Positions 51,392 to 55,902 of a DNA stretch of 55,902 nucleotides are shown here, in pieces; position 1 is the first letter of the stretch; every line of letters starts with the position of its first letter. A program made the position numbers and the translations under genes. The notes under the pieces are model-generated. The model saw only the letters and a list, made by a program, of their open reading frames with translations. It was not told the DNA's origin and ran no database searches. Origin of the DNA: Actinomadura montaniterrae (GTDB lineage: Bacteria > Actinomycetota > Actinomycetes > Streptosporangiales > Streptosporangiaceae); assembly GCF_008923365.1 (NCBI RefSeq), contig NZ_WBMR01000043.1:1-55902 (forward strand). Direction: 5' to 3'.

Positions 51392-52447
51392 TCAGTGGGT
51401 GACGGGCAGGTGGAAGGGGCGGAAGCGCCGCGGGCCGTAGAGCCGTTCGAGCAGCTCGTCGAGCTCGCCCAGCAGCCGCCAGGCGTCGCGGGGACGGCGG
51501 TTCTGCGCGGACAGCAGGCAGCCGCGCGCGAACCCGCGCAGCGCCTTGGGCGCCTGGTCGCCCATCAGGTCGGTCATGCACCGGGTGGCCATGTAGAGGT
51601 CGGTGGCCTCGCTGGCGGGCCGCCGTGCCGGCACCTCCGGCGGGTACCAGTCGCGGTACCGCTCCACCAGGGCGGGGACGCGCCCGGTCGCGTCGGCGTA
51701 GGAGTAGCAGCCGGGAACGGAGTAGCACCAGTCGACCAGGACGAGCCCGTGCTCCTCCGGGTGGATCATGACGTGGTCGGGCAGCACCGCGCCGTGCAGG
51801 ACGCCCGCGCGGTGCGCGAACCCGAGCCCGACCAGCAGGCGCCGCCACATCCACGCGGCGTCGCGCGGGTCGACGCCGCCGGGGTAGGCGGCCTTGACCT
51901 CGGCCAGCGTGCGGAACCCGTCGAGCGCGGCGACCGCGTTGGCCTGCCGCTGCGTCCCCGTCGCGGCGTCCTTGTGGCGGAACGACTCGACGAGGTACGG
52001 CACGTACGGCAGGAACCGCCCGTCGCCGTCCTTGGGGAGCTGCCGCAGCGCGACGGCCTCGCGTTCGAGCAGGTCGCCGTCGCGGGGGTCGCGCGGCATC
52101 TTCAGCAGCACCCCGCCCGGCCGGGTGTCCGTCCCGGCCCGGTACAGCTCGGCGAGGTCGCCGGAGACGGGGTCGCCCGCGATGCGGTAGGAGTGCCGGC
52201 GGGTCGTGACGACGGTCGGGTCGGACCGGTTGTAGGTCCGCCACAGCGCGTTCAGCCGGACGAACGCGTCGCGGGTGCGGCCGCCGGTCGCGTCCGGGTG
52301 GACGAGCCGGACGAGCCGCCGGTAGCGCCGCGCCGCCTCGGCGGCGTCGTCGCCGAACAGGTCGGCGGGGACGCGGACCCGGTCGAGCCGGGCCAGCGCC
52401 TCGTCGAGGTCGCGGGTCTTCCCGATGTGCCTGGTCATAGGGGGCAT
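51392..52447 (-). CDS. J-domain plus protein-kinase-like (probable pseudokinase) protein
   Basis: 351 aa. Residues 25-75: ARRYRRLVRLVHPDATGG with the HPD of DnaJ domains. The kinase-like part has GVLLKMPRDP (candidate ATP Lys) and a catalytic loop HGAVLPDHVMI, where HGD/HRD should be: the catalytic Asp is Ala and the following Asn is His. A metal Asp remains in LVLVDWCYS. Phosphotransfer is therefore doubtful. Start ATG 52447 shares bases with the NUDIX stop (TGATG); ATG 52438 is possible. Confidence 0.82.
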   Translation of the reverse strand: MPPMTRHIGKTRDLDEALARLDRVRVPADLFGDDAAEAARRYRRLVRLVHPDATGGRTRDAFVRLNALWRTYNRSDPTVVTTRRHSYRIAGDPVSGDLAELYRAGTDTRPGGVLLKMPRDPRDGDLLEREAVALRQLPKDGDGRFLPYVPYLVESFRHKDAATGTQRQANAVAALDGFRTLAEVKAAYPGGVDPRDAAWMWRRLLVGLGFAHRAGVLHGAVLPDHVMIHPEEHGLVLVDWCYSVPGCYSYADATGRVPALVERYRDWYPPEVPARRPASEATDLYMATRCMTDLMGDQAPKALRGFARGCLLSAQNRRPRDAWRLLGELDELLERLYGPRRFRPFHLPVTH

Positions 52448-53271
52448 CACCTGATCTCTTCCTCGCGGCTGGGGCGCAGCAGTGCGGGGTGCAGGAGGCG
52501 GGCGTCGCCCGCGCGGTAGAGGCGGGGCCGGGGGCCGCCGCGCCGGCCGCCCTTGTCGGACGTCGCGCCGGTGCTCTCCACGAAGCCGGGCACCGACAGC
52601 ACCTTCCGGTGGAAGTTGCCGGCGTGCAGCTCCTCGCCCCAGACCGCCTCGTAGACGGCGCGCAGTTCGGGGATGGTGAACTCGGCGCCGCAGAACGCCG
52701 TGGCGAGCGGGGTGTACTCGAGCTTGTCGCGGGCCCGCTCCAGGCCGTCGGTGAGGATCCGCGCGTGGTCGAACGCGAGCCGCCGGGTGGTGCCGGGCCG
52801 CTGGTCGCCGGACTCGGCCAGGCCGAGCGCGTCCACCGGGACCCAGGCCGCGTCGGCGGCGTCGCCGCCCGCCTCGGGGTCGGGGAGCTCGGGCGCGAAC
52901 GCCAGGTAGGCGACGGAGATGACGCGCATGCGCGGGTCGCGGCCGGGGGTGCCGTAGGTGCCGAGCTGCTCCAGGTGGACGCGGCCGAGCGCCCCGTCCT
53001 TCCCGCTGAGGCCGGTCTCCTCGGCCAGCTCGCGGACGGCGGCGTCCGGCAGGTCCTCGGCCTCGCGCCGGCCGCCCGCGTGGACGAACCCGCCGGGCAG
53101 CGCCCACATCCCCTCGTACGGCGCGCCACCGCGCCGGACGAGCAGGACGTGCAGCGCGCCGTCCCGGATGGTGAGGGCGACGACGTCCACGGTCACGGCG
53201 ACGGGGTCGTAGGCGCGCGGGTCGTAGCTCGCGAGGAACGCGCTCTCGTCGCGCATCGGTTCCGGGGACAT
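52447..53271 (-). CDS. NUDIX hydrolase with C-terminal winged helix (NrtR-like)
   Basis: 274 aa. N-terminal HVLLVRRGGAPYEGMWALPG and a full Nudix box ending [10 protein letters not shown]. The C-terminal wHTH FTIPELRAVYEAVWGEELHA plus NFHRKVLSVPGFVE matches NrtR-type regulators. It may sense a nucleotide and control its own operon; the intact Nudix box suggests it can also hydrolyse. First gene of the four-gene operon. Confidence 0.9.
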   Translation of the reverse strand: MSPEPMRDESAFLASYDPRAYDPVAVTVDVVALTIRDGALHVLLVRRGGAPYEGMWALPGGFVHAGGRREAEDLPDAAVRELAEETGLSGKDGALGRVHLEQLGTYGTPGRDPRMRVISVAYLAFAPELPDPEAGGDAADAAWVPVDALGLAESGDQRPGTTRRLAFDHARILTDGLERARDKLEYTPLATAFCGAEFTIPELRAVYEAVWGEELHAGNFHRKVLSVPGFVESTGATSDKGGRRGGPRPRLYRAGDARLLHPALLRPSREEEIR

Positions 53272-53303
53272 CCGGGTCCCTCCATGGTCTCGGACTGAGT
53301 AAG

Positions 53304-53332
53304 TCTCATGTTGAGTTCATCTCGATATGAGA
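53304..53332. promoter_or_regulatory. Candidate operator of the NUDIX/VWA/PurA-like operon
   Basis: TCTCAT (53304-53309) and ATGAGA (53327-53332) form an interrupted palindrome in an unusually AT-rich 50-bp stretch, 33 bp before the NUDIX start. The repeated GTTGAG / CATCTCGAT inside may be further half-sites. Likely target of the wHTH of the NUDIX protein. Confidence 0.5.
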
Positions 53333-53383
53333 AGAACATAACCCGGGGTGCGGCGCTCTGTCCACCCGTTTCTCCGCGCATGC

Positions 53384-53422
53384 GCAGAGCGCCGTCTCCC
53401 ACCTGGGGAGACGGCGCTCTGC
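53384..53422. terminator. Strong hairpin terminator
   Basis: Perfect 17-bp stem (GCAGAGCGCCGTCTCCC, 53384-53400, with its complement 53406-53422) and 5-base loop, 9 bp after the APC transporter stop. Confidence 0.88.
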
Positions 53423-53431
53423 GGGTGATCG

Positions 53432-55435
53432 TCAGCGGCGGTGGCGGCCGCCTGGGTACGGCGGCTCCTCGCGCTCGCCGTCCTCGTAGGGCTCCTGGAC
53501 GGAGGGTTCCTGGACGTACGGCTTCTCGACGTACGGGTCCTGGACGTACGGGTCCCGCGTGTGGGGGCCGGTGCCGTACCGTCCGCCCTCGTAGGGGTTG
53601 GAGCCGAACTGCTCGGCGGAGTACCGCCCGCCCGGGTGCGGACCGGACGCGAACGGGTTCGGCACCCCCGGATCGAGCGCGTACGGATCGGCCGGCGGTT
53701 CACGGTCGTACGGTTCACGGTCGTACGGGCCGCTCGGCCGCCGTCCCACCGAGTACCGGCCCGTCGGGTAGGGGCTCTCTGGCGCAGGGACGTTCGGCCG
53801 CGGCCCCGCCCCGTACGAGCCGGGCGGCGGCACAGGGAACCCGCCGCCCTGCCCAGGCCCCGCGAACGACCCGTCGAAGGGCGCCACGCCGGGCGGCGGC
53901 GCCTGCGTCCGCGCGGCGGCCGGGCGCTCGGGCGGCGGCGCGTCCAGCAGCAGCTTCATCTGGCTCTTGCGACGGCCGTACGCCAGGTAAATCACGATGC
54001 CGACGGCCATCCAGACGGCGAAGTACCCCCAGGTCTGCACCTTGAGGTTGAGCATCAGCCAGCCGGTCGCGAGGATCGTGGCGGCGGCGGTGACCGGCGC
54101 GGCCGGGACGCGGAACGGGCGGTGCAGGTCGGGGCGGTCGCGGCGCAGCGCGAGCACGGCCGCCGAGACGAACAGGAACGCGAACAGCGTCCCGATCACG
54201 ACCATCTGCTCGAGCGTGAGCACGTTGATGGTCTGCGACATCACGACCGCCGCGCCGCCCGCGACCAGCGTCGCCCGCGACGGCACCCGGTACCGGCTCA
54301 TCCCGGCGATCGGGCGGGGCAGCAGGCCGTCCCGGGACATGGAGAACACCACCCGGGTCAGGCTGATCAGCACCACCAGGATCACGGTGGTCAGCGCCAG
54401 CACCGCGCCGACGTCGATGATCTTGCCCATGGAGTCCGCGCCGACCAGCCCGAACGCGGTCGCCAGCAGCGGCTTGGCGGGGTCGAGCCGGTCGGTGGAG
54501 ACCATGCCGACCATCGCGACCGCGACCGCGACGTACAGCACGACGGCGATCGCCAGGCTGGTCAGCATGCCGCGCGGCACCTTGCGGGGCGCGTCGTCGG
54601 TCTCCTCGGACGCGGTCGCGATCAGGTCGAAGCCGATGTAGGCGAACGCGATCGCGGGCGCGGCGGCGAAGATCCCCCAGATCCCGAACACCCCCGGCTT
54701 GCTGCCGGTGACCGCGCCGAGCACCGCGTCCAGCACGGTGGTGGCGCCGTCGGGTGCGGGCCGCTCGGGCGGCACGAACGGGGTGAGGTTGCCGGCGTGG
54801 AAGAACTTCAGCCCGGTCGCGACGACCAGCCCGATCACGATCAGCTTGGCCATCACCATGAACCACAGGCTGCGCAGGCTCAGCCGGCTGCCGGTGGCGA
54901 GCATCGTGATCAGCAGCACCAGGATGCCGAACGCGAACAGGTCGAAGCCCTTCTCCTGCCCGATGATCCCGGCGAGCCAGGACGGCACGGGCACGGCGAA
55001 GTCGGCGAGCGCCTGCGTGGCGTACAGCGACCAGGCGCGCGCGACGACCGACGCGGCGAGCAGCAGCTCCAGCACCAGCGCCCAGCCGACCACCCACGCC
55101 CAGATCTCGCCGAACGCGACGTAGCTGAAGGAGTAGGCGCTGCCCGCCACCGGGACGATCGACGACAGCTCCGCGTAGGACAGCGCGGCGAGCAGGCAGA
55201 CGCCGCCGGCGATCAGGAAGGAAATGATCACCGACGGGCCGGCGGTGGTCGCGGCCTGCTCTCCGGAGATCTTGAAAATGCCGGAGCCGATCATCACGCC
55301 GAGCCCGAGGACGATCAGGTCCCGGGTCCGGTACACCACCCGGAGGCGGTGCCGGCCGCCGTACAGCCGGCCGGTCGCCTGCTCTACCGGCAGCCTGCGG
55401 AACATGTTGTTGCGCATGCGGACGTCCCAGGTCAT
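53432..55435 (-). CDS. APC-superfamily amino acid permease with long disordered tail
   Basis: 667 aa. Residues 1-490 are a complete twelve- to fourteen-helix cationic-amino-acid-type transporter (LIVLGLGVMIGSGIFKISGE, IGFDLIATASEETDDAPRKV). Residues about 500-667 are unusual: Pro/Gly/Tyr-rich, with RYS/RYG and a repeat of the form DPYVQ/EKPYVQ/EPSVQ/EPYED near the end. Usual family members end near 500 aa. The tail may be cytoplasmic and phosphorylated or bind partners. GGGGGG before ATG 55435. Confidence 0.93.
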   Translation of the reverse strand: MTWDVRMRNNMFRRLPVEQATGRLYGGRHRLRVVYRTRDLIVLGLGVMIGSGIFKISGEQAATTAGPSVIISFLIAGGVCLLAALSYAELSSIVPVAGSAYSFSYVAFGEIWAWVVGWALVLELLLAASVVARAWSLYATQALADFAVPVPSWLAGIIGQEKGFDLFAFGILVLLITMLATGSRLSLRSLWFMVMAKLIVIGLVVATGLKFFHAGNLTPFVPPERPAPDGATTVLDAVLGAVTGSKPGVFGIWGIFAAAPAIAFAYIGFDLIATASEETDDAPRKVPRGMLTSLAIAVVLYVAVAVAMVGMVSTDRLDPAKPLLATAFGLVGADSMGKIIDVGAVLALTTVILVVLISLTRVVFSMSRDGLLPRPIAGMSRYRVPSRATLVAGGAAVVMSQTINVLTLEQMVVIGTLFAFLFVSAAVLALRRDRPDLHRPFRVPAAPVTAAATILATGWLMLNLKVQTWGYFAVWMAVGIVIYLAYGRRKSQMKLLLDAPPPERPAAARTQAPPPGVAPFDGSFAGPGQGGGFPVPPPGSYGAGPRPNVPAPESPYPTGRYSVGRRPSGPYDREPYDREPPADPYALDPGVPNPFASGPHPGGRYSAEQFGSNPYEGGRYGTGPHTRDPYVQDPYVEKPYVQEPSVQEPYEDGEREEPPYPGGRHRR

Positions 55436-55787
55436 AGGTATCCCCCCTGGCCCGAACCCGCGCCGCTGTTCGCGAGAGACGGTGTGGTCGAAGTCCCTAA
55501 GAATTCACCAGGTATGACCATAATCGCAACGTTTTCCAGCGGATTGCTGTCGAGCGTCTGTTGTCGGATGCTGCCAAACCCCGGTCCGCCAGTATGGCGG
55601 AAGGAGCCGCAGGTGAGAGGCGGATGCCGAGTCCGTTTCTAGTGGACCGTTCCCATCAAATGCCGCCATTTCGAAGGAAAGCGCTTTCGATCGAGGCCGG
55701 GGAACGGCCGGGGTCGGCCGGTGCGGACGGTGGCGATCGGTGAAGATCGGTGACACCGTAGGGACGCCGCGTCCCACAGGAGGTTCG
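55436..55787. other. Intergenic promoter region between divergent genes
   Basis: 352 bp with AT-richer blocks near 55500-55540 and 55650-55695, likely holding promoters for the permease (left) and the secreted protein (right). No RNA gene or convincing palindrome seen. Confidence 0.5.
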
Positions 55788-55902
55788 GTGTCCCGCCCAG
55801 CACAGCGCCCCTCGCCCTCGGCGGCCCTCCGCCGCACCGCGTTCGCCGCCGCCCTCGCCGTCACCGCCGCGCTCGCCGTCCCCGCGGCCGCGTCGGCGGC
55901 CC
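55788..55902 (+). CDS. Secreted protein, N-terminus only (runs off window)
   Basis: GTG 55788 with AGGAG five bases upstream. Visible residues: basic start (RPAQRPSPSAALRRTAF) then an Ala/Val-rich hydrophobic helix and AAASAA, a standard Sec signal peptide with cleavage near the window end. Mature protein unknown. Confidence 0.7.
   Translation, partial: MSRPAQRPSPSAALRRTAFAAALAVTAALAVPAAASAA

Noticed and set aside
49089..53129. Single 1346-codon ORF covering the PurA-like region
   Set aside because: The real PurA-like gene begins at 50378 with its own ribosome site; upstream frame is antisense-like noise through VWA and kinase genes.

Overview
The window is high-GC actinobacterial DNA. Evidence for this is the GC-rich third codon positions, GTG/TTG starts, a WhiB-family protein, a DmdR/IdeR-type iron box, an LprG/P55-like pair, a WS/DGAT acyltransferase and pSAM2/SLP1-like integrative elements. 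A filamentous actinomycete is most likely. The gene styles remind me of Actinomadura/Thermomonosporaceae, but that is an impression and not a search result.

Positions 1 to about 20.2 kb hold mobile DNA: what looks like two different actinomycete integrative and conjugative elements (AICEs) stacked in tandem. Element 1 (right part only, 1-9343) runs leftward as a tightly overlapping operon: hypothetical proteins, an RRQRL-type zinc protein, an HTH protein, a DUF2637 protein and the start of an FtsK/TraB-like translocase cut by the window edge. It also has NUDIX and WhiB genes, a divergent KorSA-like GntR regulator with a twin GTATACG-N6-CGTATAC operator, and two lower-GC cargo genes (a methyltransferase and a membrane protein). 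Element 2 (9317-20160) is complete: att, integrase, excisionase, a very unusual DpdA-like/RepSA-like fusion, small zinc proteins, a translocase split into motor and membrane halves, an SCO3933-type protein, a divergent XRE-TPR regulator and one low-GC membrane/coiled-coil cargo gene. The element boundaries are a 27-bp identical sequence resembling a tRNA 3' end (9317-9343 and 20134-20160), followed by terminator-like hairpins and flanked by 12-bp-spaced repeats that look like integrase arm sites.

From 20.3 kb onward the window is chromosomal. In order: a RibD-C/DHFR-like protein, a beta-helix-like membrane protein, a VOC protein, a deletion scar that destroyed a divergent MarR/quinone-oxidoreductase pair, a two-component system, and an iron-siderophore uptake locus (SIP reductase, lipoprotein, iron box, two permeases, ATPase). 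These are followed by an MFS/MarR drug-efflux pair, a triacylglycerol-related group (WS/DGAT plus LprG-like lipoprotein and P55-like MFS), an epoxide hydrolase with a TetR regulator, a tRNA with anticodon CAT, and assorted metabolic genes (enoyl-CoA hydratase, thiamine-binding protein, STAS protein, zinc metallopeptidase, BKACE, secreted hydrolase).

The right end has a 2OG-Fe(II) oxygenase with an NCS1 purine/cytosine permease. Convergent with these is a four-gene operon: NUDIX-wHTH, J-domain pseudokinase, VWA protein and a divergent adenylosuccinate-synthetase paralogue. An APC transporter with a long disordered tail follows, and a secreted protein is truncated at the edge.

The two most promising new systems are the DpdA-Rep fusion (a predicted base-exchange domain on a replication initiator) and the NUDIX/J-pseudokinase/VWA/PurA-like operon. 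Both functional readings are inference from motifs and gene order.
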